A DNA stretch of 64,000 nucleotides, taken from contig NZ_SLYA01000001.1 of assembly GCF_004340965.1 (NCBI RefSeq), positions 558,001 through 622,000 on the forward strand, in the 5' to 3' direction. Within the stretch, counting starts at the first letter, position 1; the number at the start of each line of letters is the position of its first letter. Both the position numbers and the translations under genes were made by a program. The stretch is from Sphingomonas sp. PP-CE-1A-559 (lineage in GTDB: Bacteria; Pseudomonadota; Alphaproteobacteria; Sphingomonadales; Sphingomonadaceae). The notes beneath the pieces are model-generated. The model did no database searches. It saw only the letters and a list, made by a program, of their open reading frames with translations, and was not told where the DNA came from. This document shows, one piece after another, positions 49,501 through 58,068 of the stretch.

Positions 49501-49907
49501 TGGACCCGAACGATCCGAACGTAACGGCGGGGATCATCTCCTCCGTCGATACCGGGAAGCTGCCGTTGCAGGGGTTGTCGAAGTACCAGTTCAATATCGG
49601 GCCGTTCTATCAGCGCAATGGCCTGGAACTGCGCGCCGCGTATAACTGGCGGTCACGGAACCTGTTGACGATCCGCGATGTGATCACGCCGTTCGCGCCG
49701 GTCTATGCAGAGTCGTACGGGCAGCTCGATGCGTCGGTCTTCTATGCGATCACGCCGGCGGTGCGGATGGGCTTCCAGGGCGTGAACCTGACGAACTCGG
49801 TGACGCGGACGTCGTACGTCATCAACGATGACCTGCTGACCCGGCCACGCAACTGGTTCATCAACGATCGCCGCTTCACCTTCTCGATCCGCGTCGCGAT
49901 CAAGTAA
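46539..49907 (+). CDS. TonB-dependent outer-membrane receptor
   Basis: This protein of 1122 residues has a signal peptide ending near QALQA, an unusually long Pro/Ala/Gln-rich stretch of about 80 residues, then the TonB-box/plug region: DIVVTGIRRSLQSAQAIKK, EDIGALPDRSVTEALQRVPG. It then forms a beta-barrel ending in FTFSIRVAIK. This is the TonB-Xanth-Caul receptor class, often used for sugars, oligosaccharides or other large substrates. Starts at 46503, 46527 and 46539 are possible; 46539 is preferred because 46503 overlaps the operator-like palindrome. It is divergent from four halogenase-like genes. Confidence 0.92.
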   Translation: MTTANILVASRRVGALKGGASLIALCLAAAPQALQAQQAEPVPTQSTPTAAALDRTAPSDRAAAASADTSVSGQAQPSANAQVPSGGARPTQAEQSTATPQSEAANQDIVVTGIRRSLQSAQAIKKNSEVVVDSISAEDIGALPDRSVTEALQRVPGVSISHFSAGVDPDHFSTEGSGVVVRGLTYTRSEINGRDSFSANNGRGLSFADVPSELLGGVDVFKSPSADMIEGGIAGTVNLRTRLPFDSTGLSLGGTLENNYGDFVKKSSPTVSVLASDRWHTGIGQFGLLGSFVRSQVRSRADSVQISNWGERVLTSGGDLLQPLGANNLPNVGTTVYVPRGAAIRSQEFNRTRYGYSAAGQWRSNDEKMTATAQFLRADSREAWTENSIEVATDNVLTAGDSQPFPGTSFAYDDDNAFTSGLITGPNGYRADQGSDMRTPTNGLQSNNIARGNTARYITNDASFNFKWQPTTRLGVTVDYQHVWSKVNVSDLTVWGTTYQNADIRLNGSDPAYVNFIPVTNGANNYQNAAHPSYADPYNSFYRSAMDHIEDSKGNEDAARIDLDYSFPEESWLTSIRAGYRFSDRQNEARSTAYNWGVLSEIWGGGDGSMTAPGSTGGPVWFDRPIDGNPTTRDAGAPGPQQAFTYDNFFRGQANDASNGGRVFYPGSQLQDYGAAVQQISQIAHEWRNFTSTNSGADGWVPLAQRSGVIAGTPFRPGEVNPVSERNNAAYLAVRFGNDLSNGWNLSGNVGVRYTKTRRISSGFFSFPNQSFSCVPPANGTAISRFCALPDATRAAALAFQNGNLVPNNTKLTYDYFLPSFNVKLAVGGGLQFRAAFNKSVAPPDFGQTRSFYNIGLTTSDQTILFNGGPVAIFDVGNPNLKPVRADNYDLTAEWYFSSVGQLTFSAFAKNLYGVQSVGTQRLSFTNNGSTFDAIVTTPLNSGDTGKVRGFEVGYQQTYGFLPSVLGGLGLSANFTYVHSTGVSQQQLDPNDPNVTAGIISSVDTGKLPLQGLSKYQFNIGPFYQRNGLELRAAYNWRSRNLLTIRDVITPFAPVYAESYGQLDASVFYAITPAVRMGFQGVNLTNSVTRTSYVINDDLLTRPRNWFINDRRFTFSIRVAIK

Positions 49908-49952
49908 GGCGATAGCTGGCCGGCTGGTCTGGTCGGCTTGATATAATCGTTT

Positions 49953-49980
49953 GGGGCGTCCCGATCGTACGGGGCGCCCC
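49953..49980 (+). terminator. Terminator of the TonB receptor gene
   Basis: The stem GGGGCGTCCCG pairs with CGGGGCGCCCC (one G-U) around ATCGTA, and TTGTTG follows. It lies 45 bases after the receptor stop. Confidence 0.7.
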
Positions 49981-50137
49981 TTGTTGCGTCCGCGGCGCGG
50001 CATGGCGGTGTGGTGGCGGCACTGCGGCGCACGTCTGATCACGTGCAAACCAGTTCACCAGATGTACTCCGCGCTTGCGTCATATTCCGCAACGGCTCAC
50101 GGCGCCGACAAGGAATAACCCCACGCGGAGAATCCTA

Positions 50138-51031
50138 ATGACCAAGACCGCCGATTACACGCCGCCGAAGATCTGGACTTGGAACAAGGAGAGCGGAGGC
50201 CGGTTCGCCAGCATCAACCGCCCGATCGCCGGCGCTACGCACGACAAGGAACTGCCGGTGGGCAAACATCCGCTGCAGCTCTATTCGCTGGCGACGCCCA
50301 ACGGGGTGAAGGTGACGGTGATGCTCGAGGAGCTTCTCGCTGCTGGTCACACGGGTGCCGAATATGACGCCTGGCTCATCAAGATCATGGACGGCGACCA
50401 GTTCGGCAGCGGCTTCGTCGAGGCCAACCCGAACTCGAAAATTCCGGCACTGGTCGATCGCAGTGGTGAAAGCCCGATCCGGGTCTTCGAGTCTGGCTCG
50501 ATCCTGGTCTATCTCGCCGAGAAGTTCGGTGCGTTCCTGCCCACCGAAGTCGCCAAGCGCGCCGAGGTGCTCTCGTGGCTGTTCTGGCAGATGGGGGCGG
50601 GGCCGATGCTCGGCGGTGGGTTCGGGCATTTCTACGCGTACGCGCCGGTAAAGATCGAATATGCGATCGACCGATTCGCGATGGAGGTGAAGCGGCAGCT
50701 CGACGTTCTCGACCGGCGCTTGGGCGAGAGCGAGTATCTTGGCAGCGACGAGTATTCGATCGCCGACATGGCGGTGTGGCCTTGGTACGGTGCTCTGGTG
50801 AAGGGGCTGGTCTATGAGGCCGCAGAGTTCCTTCAGGTCAACGACTACAAGAACGTCTTGCGCTGGACCGATCTGATCGCCGCGCGGCCCGCAGTGGCGC
50901 GTGGGCGGATGGTCAACCGCGTGATGGGTGATCCTTCCAGTCAGCTCCCTGAGCGCCACGACGCCGGCGATTTCGATACGCGGACGCAGGATAAGCTCGA
51001 CGCCGCAGCGGCTGACGGCGCAACAAGGTGA
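50138..51031 (+). CDS. yghU: Glutathione S-transferase of the YghU type
   Basis: This 297-residue GST-family protein starts at ATG 50138 with CGGAGA upstream. The N-terminal extension (DYTPPKIWTWNKESGG) and FASINRPIAGATHDKELPVGKHPLQLYS are typical of YghU. The thioredoxin-like domain has TPNGVKVTVMLEEL, and the segment NPNSKIPAL with ES (FESGSILVYLAEK) is the glutathione-binding region. YghU has disulfide-bond reductase activity with glutathione. The ending CAKRR-type charged tail is short. It stands alone between the receptor and a tRNA. Confidence 0.9.
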   Translation: MTKTADYTPPKIWTWNKESGGRFASINRPIAGATHDKELPVGKHPLQLYSLATPNGVKVTVMLEELLAAGHTGAEYDAWLIKIMDGDQFGSGFVEANPNSKIPALVDRSGESPIRVFESGSILVYLAEKFGAFLPTEVAKRAEVLSWLFWQMGAGPMLGGGFGHFYAYAPVKIEYAIDRFAMEVKRQLDVLDRRLGESEYLGSDEYSIADMAVWPWYGALVKGLVYEAAEFLQVNDYKNVLRWTDLIAARPAVARGRMVNRVMGDPSSQLPERHDAGDFDTRTQDKLDAAAADGATR

Positions 51032-51092
51032 CGCTTCGCTCAAGGCACTGAGCGGTCGTTACCTGGTCACCGCTTTCGCGACGCAATCAGAG

Positions 51093-51132
51093 CGACCCAG
51101 ATCGATGCCTGCTGCGGCATCGATCTGGGTCG
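51093..51132 (+). terminator. Long hairpin terminator after the GST gene
   Basis: A perfect 17-bp inverted repeat, CGACCCAGATCGATGCC and its complement around TGCTGC, is followed by GCTTTGCTT. It lies about 60 bases after the GST stop. The rest of 51133-51413 shows no gene or obvious element. Confidence 0.65.
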
Positions 51133-51413
51133 GCTTTGCTTAGCCGTTTGCCATGCCCTGAATGACACACCGCGCGGGTCCGACGTCGCCTTCGATCACC
51201 GCAGCGGTGAAGCGTTCAATGATGGCGAGCAGGCGGCCGGTCTAGACTGTTGCAGCGGTGAGACGCGAGCCATCGATCGATCGGTTTCCCCACTCGACAC
51301 GAAAACGTTTCGTTTGGAAATGCGCGTCGACAAGTATCAACGGGAAAGGGGCAAACCCTGATGCTCGCGCGGAAAATGAATGTCGCTGATCGCTTCCGTC
51401 ACGAAGCGGAAGC

Positions 51414-51488
51414 TGGTGACCCCTACGAGAATCGAACTCGTGCTTACGCCGTGAGAGGGCGTCGTCCTAACCGCTAGACGAAGGGGCC
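51414..51488 (-). tRNA. tRNA-Glu (CTC anticodon)
   Basis: Read on the minus strand, the gene starts GGCCCCTTCGTC and ends AGGGGTC-A-CCA with an encoded CCA. The acceptor stem GGCCCCT/AGGGGTC has one G-U pair, the D arm is GTC-TAGCGGTTAG-GAC, and the T arm ACGAG-TTCGATT-CTCGT is canonical. The anticodon stem ACGCC/GGCGT encloses CTCTCAC, giving anticodon CTC for glutamate. Confidence 0.95.
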
Positions 51489-51572
51489 GTTAGCAGAAGC
51501 GGGCGTCTACGGAATGGGGTGGCAGGCGTCAAGACAGTTGCCGAACATTCTTGAACGCCCGCAGCATTTTCT

Positions 51573-52946
51573 TCAGGCGGCGACCTTCTTCCGCTCGGCC
51601 ATTTCCTCATTGAGCATCTCGGCCAGCAGGAAGGCGAGCTCGAGGCTCTGGCTGGCGTTGAGGCGCGGGTCGCAGTGCGTGTGGTAGCGATCGGCGAGGC
51701 TCTGCTCGGTCACGTCGACCGCGCCGCCGGTGCACTCGGTCACGTTCTGGCCGGTCATCTCGGCGTGGATGCCGCCAGCGTGCGTGCCTTCCGCGCGGTG
51801 GACCGCGAAGAAGCCGCGGACTTCGGCGAGGATGCGGTCGAACGGACGCGTCTTGTAGCCATTGGCGGCCTTGACGACGTTGCCGTGCATCGGGTCGCAG
51901 CTCCAGACAACCGGATGGCCCTCGCGCGTGACGGCACGGACTAGGCGGGGCAGGTTCGCCTCGATCTTGTCGTAGCCATAGCGCGTGATCAGCGTCATCC
52001 GACCGGGTACGCGGCCGGGGTTGAGCGTGTCGAGCATCCGCAGCAGCGCGTCGGGCTCGAGGCTCGGGCCGCACTTGATACCGATCGGGTTGCCGATGCC
52101 GCGCAGGTATTCGACGTGGCTCGAGCCCTCGAACCGCGTGCGATCGCCGATCCACAGGAAATGCGCGCTGGTGTCGTACCAGTCGCCGGTCAGCGAATCC
52201 TGCCGGGTCAGCGCCTGCTCGTACTGGAGCAGCAGCGCCTCGTGGCTGGTGTAGAAATGGGTCTGCGCGAGCTGCGGCACGGTCTCGGGGTCGATTCCGC
52301 AGGCCGCCATGAACTCGAGCGCTTCGCCGATCCGGTCCGCGGTCTCGGCATATTTTTTCGACCACGGGCTGCGGCCCATGAAGTCGTGCGTCCAGCGGTG
52401 GACCTGGTGCAGGTTCGCGTATCCTCCCTGTGCGAACGCGCGCAGCAGGTTGAGCGTGGCGGCCGACTGCGAATAGGCGCGGATCATCCGCTGGGGATCG
52501 GGCGCGCGCGATTCCGCGGTGAAGGCAATGTCGTTGACGTTGTCGCCGCGGTACGAGGGCAGCTCTACGCCGCCGATCGTCTCGGTATCGGTCGAGCGCG
52601 GCTTGGCGAACTGGCCCGCCATGCGACCGAGCTTCACCACTGGGAGCTTCGACGCGAACGTCAGGACGACCGCCATCTGCAGAATGACGCGAAACGTGTC
52701 GCGGATGTTGTTCGCGCTATGCTCGGCAAAGGACTCGGCGCAGTCGCCGCCCTGCAGCAGGAACGCCTTGCCGGCCGCGACTTCGGCGAGCGATGCGGTC
52801 AGGTTGCGCGCCTCACCGGCGAAGACGAGCGGCGGGAAGGTCGCCAGCTGATCGGTCGCGGCGGTCAGCGCTGCGGCGTCGGGATAAGTGGGAAGCTGCC
52901 GTGCCTCGTGACGCGTCCAGCTGTCGGGGGCCCAGTTCGCGGCCAT
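51573..52946 (-). CDS. aroG: 3-deoxy-7-phosphoheptulonate (DAHP) synthase, class II
   Basis: This 457-residue class II (plant-type) DAHP synthase makes the first intermediate of aromatic amino-acid synthesis from PEP and erythrose 4-phosphate. It starts at ATG 52946 ([18 protein letters not shown]). Family features are [48 protein letters not shown] and [21 protein letters not shown] and [15 protein letters not shown] close it. The longer frame upstream has no support. The gene is isolated, with a tRNA downstream. Confidence 0.95.
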   Translation of the reverse strand: MAANWAPDSWTRHEARQLPTYPDAAALTAATDQLATFPPLVFAGEARNLTASLAEVAAGKAFLLQGGDCAESFAEHSANNIRDTFRVILQMAVVLTFASKLPVVKLGRMAGQFAKPRSTDTETIGGVELPSYRGDNVNDIAFTAESRAPDPQRMIRAYSQSAATLNLLRAFAQGGYANLHQVHRWTHDFMGRSPWSKKYAETADRIGEALEFMAACGIDPETVPQLAQTHFYTSHEALLLQYEQALTRQDSLTGDWYDTSAHFLWIGDRTRFEGSSHVEYLRGIGNPIGIKCGPSLEPDALLRMLDTLNPGRVPGRMTLITRYGYDKIEANLPRLVRAVTREGHPVVWSCDPMHGNVVKAANGYKTRPFDRILAEVRGFFAVHRAEGTHAGGIHAEMTGQNVTECTGGAVDVTEQSLADRYHTHCDPRLNASQSLELAFLLAEMLNEEMAERKKVAA

Positions 52947-53101
52947 ATCATGTCGTCCGATTGATGAATTGTGACGGTGGCAATGCGCGAAAACGCCATT
53001 TTGCGCAACGAAGTAAAGCTTGGCCGACAGCGGCGAAATGCTGCGCAGGTCGTTCGACCGGATGTGAGTGCTAAATCCATTCATCCTGGATTAAAAAATA
53101 T

Positions 53102-53314
53102 ATGGCGTCTTCGCTGTCCAATTGGCATGGTCGCCACATGGACATGCCAATGCGTATCATCATCGCACTTTCGATCATCGGCGGGGGTATTTTGGTCGGC
53201 GTACCGATCCTGATCATGTACTCGCGCCGCCGCCGCGCCGACAAACTTCGTCGCCGCGGAATCAAGAGCTACAATCGCAGCCCCCGCCCGGCCACGACCC
53301 AGACCGGTCAGTAA
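53102..53314 (+). CDS. Small single-TM protein of unknown function
   Basis: This 70-residue protein has one TM segment (MRIIIALSIIGGGILVGVPILI, in pieces of about 20 residues) followed by a basic tail rich in Arg (SRRRRADKLRRRG). ATG 53102 and ATG 53138 are both possible starts; neither has a clear ribosome-binding site. Its stop overlaps the convergent hydroxyacid dehydrogenase gene by seven bases. Function unknown. Confidence 0.45.
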   Translation: MASSLSNWHGRHMDMPMRIIIALSIIGGGILVGVPILIMYSRRRRADKLRRRGIKSYNRSPRPATTQTGQ

Positions 53315-54246
53315 CCCGCGTCGAGATCGGCGACGTTCTTCATCGGCCGACCGGCGAGGAACGCCGCGAGGTTGTCGAGGAACAGTGTCGCCCCGCGAGC
53401 GAACATCGTCGTCTGGCTACGGCCAGACAGGTGCATCGTGACGATCGCGTTAGGCGTCGACCAAAGCGGATGATCCGCGGGCAGGGGCTCCGGGCTGGTC
53501 GGATCGAGCACGGCCCCGGCAATCGTCCCATCGGTTAGTGCCGCGATCAGCGCATCGTCGTCGATCATGTCGCCGCGCGCGATGTTGATCAGCCAGGCGG
53601 ACGGCTTCATCCGGTGTAACTCTTCGCGACCGATCATCGCGTGCGTCGCGTCGGTCGAGGGCGCGGCGAGGATTACCCAGTCGAACGCGTCGAGCCGATC
53701 GCGCCAAGCGTCGGGCGTGACCGTGCCATCGCGGCCGGTGCGCGTTACGCCGGTGACCTCGACCCCGAACGCGCTCAATCGGTCGCCGATCATCTTGCCG
53801 ATCGTGCCATAGCCAATGACAAGTGCCTTGGTTCCGGCGAGTTCGATCTTGCCGGGCGCGTCCTTCAACCACTCATGACGGTCCTGCGCGCGGACGACGG
53901 TATCGAAGCGCTTGGCGGCGACGAGCACCGCCATCACCGCATATTCAGCGACCGCGACGGCGTTGATGCCGGCACCATTGGTCAAAGTAACGGCGTTCTC
54001 CCGCAGAGTGTCGAGCGGGAACGCGTCAAGCCCGGAATAGATCGTCGAGACCCATTTGAGGTTCGGCCCGGCATGGCGGATCGCGTCGGCGACGAGTTCG
54101 GTCGGCTGCATATCCACCCAGGCGATCTCCGCGTCTGCGATCATCGCGTTGGCTTCGTCCGGCTTGGCGAACCAAGCGACGTCTAGGTCCCCCGGCAGGT
54201 GCGGTTCGAGGAGCGGGCGGGCGGCGGCTGGGAGGACGGCTTTCAT
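53308..54246 (-). CDS. D-2-hydroxyacid dehydrogenase family protein
   Basis: This 312-residue NAD(P)-dependent oxidoreductase has the nucleotide-binding motif ALVIGYGTIGKMIGDRLSAF, and the catalytic Arg and Glu regions in NIARGDMIDDDALIAAL and DPTSPEPLPADHPLW. The catalytic histidine falls in MHLSG where most members have PHxSG. Such enzymes reduce 2-keto acids. Substrate cannot be assigned. ATG 54246 gives a normal start. No adjacent pathway genes help. Confidence 0.88.
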   Translation of the reverse strand: MKAVLPAAARPLLEPHLPGDLDVAWFAKPDEANAMIADAEIAWVDMQPTELVADAIRHAGPNLKWVSTIYSGLDAFPLDTLRENAVTLTNGAGINAVAVAEYAVMAVLVAAKRFDTVVRAQDRHEWLKDAPGKIELAGTKALVIGYGTIGKMIGDRLSAFGVEVTGVTRTGRDGTVTPDAWRDRLDAFDWVILAAPSTDATHAMIGREELHRMKPSAWLINIARGDMIDDDALIAALTDGTIAGAVLDPTSPEPLPADHPLWSTPNAIVTMHLSGRSQTTMFARGATLFLDNLAAFLAGRPMKNVADLDAGY

Positions 54247-54347
54247 CCGGGGAACATCGGCGTGCGGCGGGGCATGTCAAGTTATGCCGCGCTCTGCGAC
54301 GGATCGGTCCCGCGTTCCCCTGCAGTAACACGCTGCCATAATGGTCT

Positions 54348-54443
54348 CGTCATCCCCGCGCAGGCGGGGATGACGATGCTCAAGGGCTCGCGATTTAACC
54401 GTGAGGCTTGCCAGTATGGGTTCCCGCCTGCGCGGGAATGACG
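54348..54443. repeat. REP-pair element, family C, before the hydroxyacid dehydrogenase gene
   Basis: The left arm is CGTCATCCCCGCGCAGGCGG then GGATGACG; the right arm is TTCCCGCCTGCGCGGGAATG then ACG. Each arm folds on itself (CGTCATCCCCGC with GCGGGGATGACG). It occupies most of the gap between the divergently and unidirectionally placed genes at 54246 and 54490. Confidence 0.85.
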
Positions 54444-54489
54444 ATCAGATTTTCCCTGTGGCCTTAGTTCCTGGACCTACCCGACGTGC

Positions 54490-55923
54490 TCACACCACCA
54501 CGATCTTCCAGTCCCAACCTAGCGAATCGCCATCCATCACCTCGACACCTGCGGCGGCGAGTTCGTCGCGGATCGCGTCCGATCGCCCGAAGTCTTTCGC
54601 AGCGCGCGCATCGCGGCGATCCGCCAGCCGTGCGGCGATCGCATCCTCGTCGATCGTCGCCGTGATTGGCCGGATCCGCAGGTCCTCGCGGCGGATCGTC
54701 GCCAGGTCCAGCCCCAGTACCGCGTCGAAATCGTCCAGCGCAGCGACACGGTCCGCAGGCGCGACCCGCTTGTCCGCAAGCAGTTCGTCGAGAATCGGCA
54801 GCGCGCGCGGCGTGGCGAGATCGTCCGAGACGGCCTCCTCCAGTCGGTCGGCATAGGCATGCGCGCTACCCGACGGGCCGCCGGGCTCGCGAGCGCGCAA
54901 CGTCTCGACCGCTTGCACCATGCGCTTCAGGCGGATCGCCGCCGCGGCCAGATTCTCCCAGGAGAATTCCAGCTCGCTTCGATAATGCGCCTGGAGGCAC
55001 ATCAGTCGGTAGGCGAGGGGGTGGAAGCCGCGGTCGACGATCGTCTGCATGGTCGTGAACTGGCCGGTCGACTTCGACATCTTGCCCGCGCGCTCGACGA
55101 GGAAGTTGTTGTGCATCCAGACGCTCGCGCCGGTATCCGCGCAATCACAATGCGCCTGGTTCTGCGCGATCTCGTTGGGGTGGTGGATCTCGCGGTGGTC
55201 GATCCCGCCGGTGTGGATGTCGAAATGCGCGCCGAGGTAATGTTTGCTCATCACCGAGCATTCGAGATGCCAGCCGGGCGCCCCGCGACCCCAAGGCGAA
55301 TCCCATTCCATCTGGCGGTTCTCGCCGGGCGTGGACGTACGCCAGATCGCGAAGTCCTGCGGGTTGCGCTTGCCGGCGACCGGCTCGATCCGACTTTCGA
55401 CATCATCGGTCGCAGCCCGTGCGAGGCGACCATAGTCCGGGACAGTCGTCACGTCGAAATACAGCCCGCTGTCGAGCGTGTAGCAATGCTTCGGCGCGAT
55501 CTGCTCGGCGAACGCGATCATCTCGGCGATGTGATCCGTCGCGACCGCCCAGCGGGCCGGCGGCACGACGTTGAGGCGCGCGACGTCGCGTTTGAACACG
55601 TCGGTATAATAGGCCGCGATCTCCCAGATCGAGCGTCCTTGTGCGGCGGCGGCCTTCTCCATCTTGTCGTCGCCGACATCGGCGTCGGAGGTCAGGTGGC
55701 CGACATCGGTGATGTTGATGATGTGGGTCGTCGGCCACCCCTTCCACCGCAGCACGCGACCCAGCGTATCCGCGAACAGGAACGCGCGCATGTTGCCGAT
55801 ATGCTGGTAATTATAGACGGTCGGCCCGCAGGTGTAGAGCCCGACATTGGTTGGATCGATCGGCTGGAAGGTCTCGAGCTGGCGCGAGAGGCTGTTGTAC
55901 AGTGTCAGGGGGATGCGGGTCAT
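54490..55923 (-). CDS. cysS: Cysteinyl-tRNA synthetase
   Basis: This 477-residue class I synthetase charges tRNA-Cys. The HIGH-type motif is in GPTVYNYQHIGNMRAF and the KMSKS motif in RAGKMSKSTGQF. The conserved Zn-site segment appears as LYTCGPTV at the N-terminus and GAPGWHLECSVM and GGIDHREIHHPNE later. ATG 55923 is the start. Length is normal. Confidence 0.97.
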   Translation of the reverse strand: MTRIPLTLYNSLSRQLETFQPIDPTNVGLYTCGPTVYNYQHIGNMRAFLFADTLGRVLRWKGWPTTHIINITDVGHLTSDADVGDDKMEKAAAAQGRSIWEIAAYYTDVFKRDVARLNVVPPARWAVATDHIAEMIAFAEQIAPKHCYTLDSGLYFDVTTVPDYGRLARAATDDVESRIEPVAGKRNPQDFAIWRTSTPGENRQMEWDSPWGRGAPGWHLECSVMSKHYLGAHFDIHTGGIDHREIHHPNEIAQNQAHCDCADTGASVWMHNNFLVERAGKMSKSTGQFTTMQTIVDRGFHPLAYRLMCLQAHYRSELEFSWENLAAAAIRLKRMVQAVETLRAREPGGPSGSAHAYADRLEEAVSDDLATPRALPILDELLADKRVAPADRVAALDDFDAVLGLDLATIRREDLRIRPITATIDEDAIAARLADRRDARAAKDFGRSDAIRDELAAAGVEVMDGDSLGWDWKIVVV

Positions 55924-56100
55924 GGCCTGCTCTTAGCGCTGCATGCGCCCTCCCGCAAAGGCGCTGACATGCCGGGCAGACCCGCCAAAATAAGTGGTTT
56001 GGCTTGAAACGACGGTGCTCCGCTGATAGGGGGCCCAGTTCATGCGGCGCGGACCTGTTCGCGACGGCAAAAATCTATTCGTCCGGAGCTTATCGGGTTT

Positions 56101-56307
56101 ATGCAGATCATCGTACGCGACAACAACGTCGACCAGGCCCTTCGCGCGCTTAAGAAGAAGCTGCAGCGCGAGGGCGTGTATCGCGAGATGAAGCTGCGCC
56201 GGCATTACGAAAAGCCGTCCGAGAAGCGCGCACGTGAGCGTGCAGCAGCGATCCGTCGCTCGCGCAAGCTCGACCGCAAGCGCGCAGAGCGCGACGGCGC
56301 ACGCTAA
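56101..56307 (+). CDS. rpsU: 30S ribosomal protein S21
   Basis: This 68-residue protein is a strongly basic S21 ([36 protein letters not shown]). It binds the 3' domain of 16S rRNA and helps initiation. ATG 56101 is preceded by a 177-base region free of genes that likely holds the promoter. A hairpin (56351-56372) follows. Confidence 0.97.
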   Translation: MQIIVRDNNVDQALRALKKKLQREGVYREMKLRRHYEKPSEKRARERAAAIRRSRKLDRKRAERDGAR

Positions 56308-56350
56308 GATTTTGTCGGCCGTACCCGGCGAGCGGGTGGGTCGATAGTTC

Positions 56351-56372
56351 GGGGTGTCGTGATCGGCACCCC
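56351..56372 (+). terminator. Hairpin downstream of rpsU
   Basis: The stem GGGGTGTCG pairs with CGGCACCCC (one G-U) around TGAT, followed by AATTGCTTTCC. It lies 44 bases after rpsU, before the FKBP gene. Confidence 0.55.
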
Positions 56373-56433
56373 AATTGCTTTCCAACGGCACGCGCGGCGC
56401 TCCGGCGTGACCAGATGACCGGGGCCTGATCCG

Positions 56434-57030
56434 ATGTCGACCGTCACCGCAGTGCCGCTGCAGCCAACCAAGCGCAGCTACCTCGTCTATCTCTGGGTTG
56501 GTATCGCGCTTGCGCTGATCGCCGCGGTTGCGCTGGCGCGTCAGGGTGACGATCCCCTGGCCCGCAATGCGCGCGCGCGGGGCGTGGTCGTTACCGCATC
56601 CGGCCTGCAGTACAAGGTCATCGCGCCCGGCAAGCCCGGTGCGGCCAAGCCTACCGACGCCGACGTCGCGCTGGTGAATTACGAGGGTAAGCTGCTCAAC
56701 GGCACCACCTTCGACAAGTCGCAGCAGCCGGCGCCGATGCCCGTCACCGGCGTGGTCCCCGGTTTCTCCGAGGCGCTGAAGCTGATGCCGAAGGGGGCGA
56801 AGTACCGCTTCTGGATGAAGCCGGTGCTTGGCTATGGCGACAAGGCTAACGGTCCGATTCCGGCGAATTCGACGCTCGTGTTCGACGTCGAGTTGCTCGA
56901 CTTCCTGCCACAGAGCGTGGTCCAGCAGATGCAGGCGCAGGCGCAGATGGGTCGCGGCGCTCCTGGTGGTATGCCAGGCGGTGCGCCGGGCGGCATGCCC
57001 GGTGGCGCGCAGACGCCGCCGTCTCAGTAA
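56434..57030 (+). CDS. FKBP-type peptidyl-prolyl isomerase with membrane anchor and Gly/Pro/Met tail
   Basis: This 198-residue protein has an N-terminal TM segment (about residues 14-35, LVYLWVGIALALIAAVALA) and a FKBP domain from about 45: GLQYKVIAPG, VNYEGKLLNGTTFDKS, VTGVVPGFSEALKLMPKG, ILGYG-type VLGYGDK and LVFDVELLDF. It isomerises prolyl bonds, probably in the periplasm as a folding helper. A low-complexity tail with repeats of PGGMPGGA ends the protein. ATG 56434 is used. Confidence 0.9.
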   Translation: MSTVTAVPLQPTKRSYLVYLWVGIALALIAAVALARQGDDPLARNARARGVVVTASGLQYKVIAPGKPGAAKPTDADVALVNYEGKLLNGTTFDKSQQPAPMPVTGVVPGFSEALKLMPKGAKYRFWMKPVLGYGDKANGPIPANSTLVFDVELLDFLPQSVVQQMQAQAQMGRGAPGGMPGGAPGGMPGGAQTPPSQ

Positions 57031-57084
57031 GTGATGGTGGGGGTATGGGTCTGAACCCGTACCGCGATAGAATATCGGATTTGC

Positions 57085-57114
57085 AACGCGTCTCGCTTCA
57101 TTGCGGGGCGCGTT
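57085..57114 (+). terminator. Possible terminator of the FKBP gene
   Basis: AACGCGTCTCGC pairs with GCGGGGCGCGTT (two G-U) around TTCATT, then CTGCGTT. It lies 55 bases past the stop. Confidence 0.45.
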
Positions 57115-57583
57115 CTGCGTTCAGGCCAGGCGTCGTGCCGTTATGCGCGAGCCTGTGATGAGCTTGCTCGTTCGGTCGGCGGACAAGTGGGCTACCCGGT
57201 AGAAGGTTGACCTGATCCGGTAGAGGATCGGCGTGCAATCCATTCGCAGCGGAGGATGGCGTAGAGGGCATTAGGCTGACCTGTATGGCAGTCGGGTGCT
57301 GCGAGGTCAGTAAGTTCAGACGTCGTTCGGATGAGCAACGCGGCGATACGTCGTCGCAGGTATTGTTTCGGCTTCCGGCGCTAAGGCTGATGCCACCTCA
57401 TGCTCAGCCATCCTGAGCAAGTGCGGGTTCTAGTCCGCTCTGCACGGAATAGCGCAGCCGGAGCCTACCGGATGCCTTTGGCCATCGACGGTATGGAGCA
57501 GATCGGGGGCTGAGTTCTAAGCGTGACACGGCAGCACATTGTGCTTCGGCATGCACTGGACGGCCTGTCCAAAGAACGGCAGG
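57115..57583. other. Gene-free stretch between FKBP and the acidic-tail protein
   Basis: About 470 bases show no frame with a plausible start and ribosome-binding site. The composition is less GC-biased than in the genes. I see no repeat, RNA gene or clear promoter; a decayed gene or regulatory region is possible. Confidence 0.4.
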
Positions 57584-57614
57584 CAAAAAAATAGCGGCCC
57601 GAAGACCGCTATTT
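57584..57614 (-). terminator. Rho-independent terminator of the acidic-tail protein gene
   Basis: On the minus strand a perfect stem AAATAGCGG-TCTTCGGG-CCGCTATTT is followed by TTTTGCC. It starts 22 bases after the stop of the gene at 57636-57869. Confidence 0.85.
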
Positions 57615-57635
57615 CTCGAACTAAAGTCGTAAGAC

Positions 57636-57869
57636 TTAGTTGCTGTCCGAATCGTCGTCGTTGTCTGCAACGATAACGATACCGGCGATAACTGCAGCTG
57701 CTGCGAGAACCGCAACGATGATGCCGCCGCCAGCGAGCTCGTTCTTGTCAGCCGAAACCGAACCCGAACGGACCGAATGTGCAACCGACAGATTTGCCGG
57801 TGCTGCCATGGCCGGAGCAACTGCCATCGTGGCTGCTGCTGCGGTCAGGAGATACTTCCCAAGACGCAT
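57636..57869 (-). CDS. Small secreted or membrane protein with acidic tail
   Basis: This 77-residue protein starts at ATG 57869 with GGGAG eight bases upstream. It has an N-terminal signal-like hydrophobic segment ending MAVAPAMAA, a short polar loop, a second hydrophobic segment (IIVAVLAAAAVIAGIVIVA) and a strongly acidic tail DNDDDSDSN. The strong terminator after it suggests an abundant monocistronic transcript. I do not recognise a named family; such proteins recur in sphingomonads but lack a function. Confidence 0.75.
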   Translation of the reverse strand: MRLGKYLLTAAAATMAVAPAMAAPANLSVAHSVRSGSVSADKNELAGGGIIVAVLAAAAVIAGIVIVADNDDDSDSN

Positions 57870-58068
57870 GATGAACTCCCTTTGTGCTCGTCGCGGCAGG
57901 CAATGGCATAAAACCTTACCCAACGCAACTAAGGCCCTTTGTAACAACGCGAAGAGGATCGCACTGTTGCGGCAGTGCAACACACACTTCCGCTGTTTCT
58001 CTATAGCCGAGGTGCGCCACGAAGAAAGCGTTCGCGTGCAAACCGCATGATATTCGCGGTGAGACGCT

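Noticed and set aside
51093..51132. A small RNA gene after the GST
   Set aside because: A single perfect hairpin 60 bases past a stop is better explained as a terminator.
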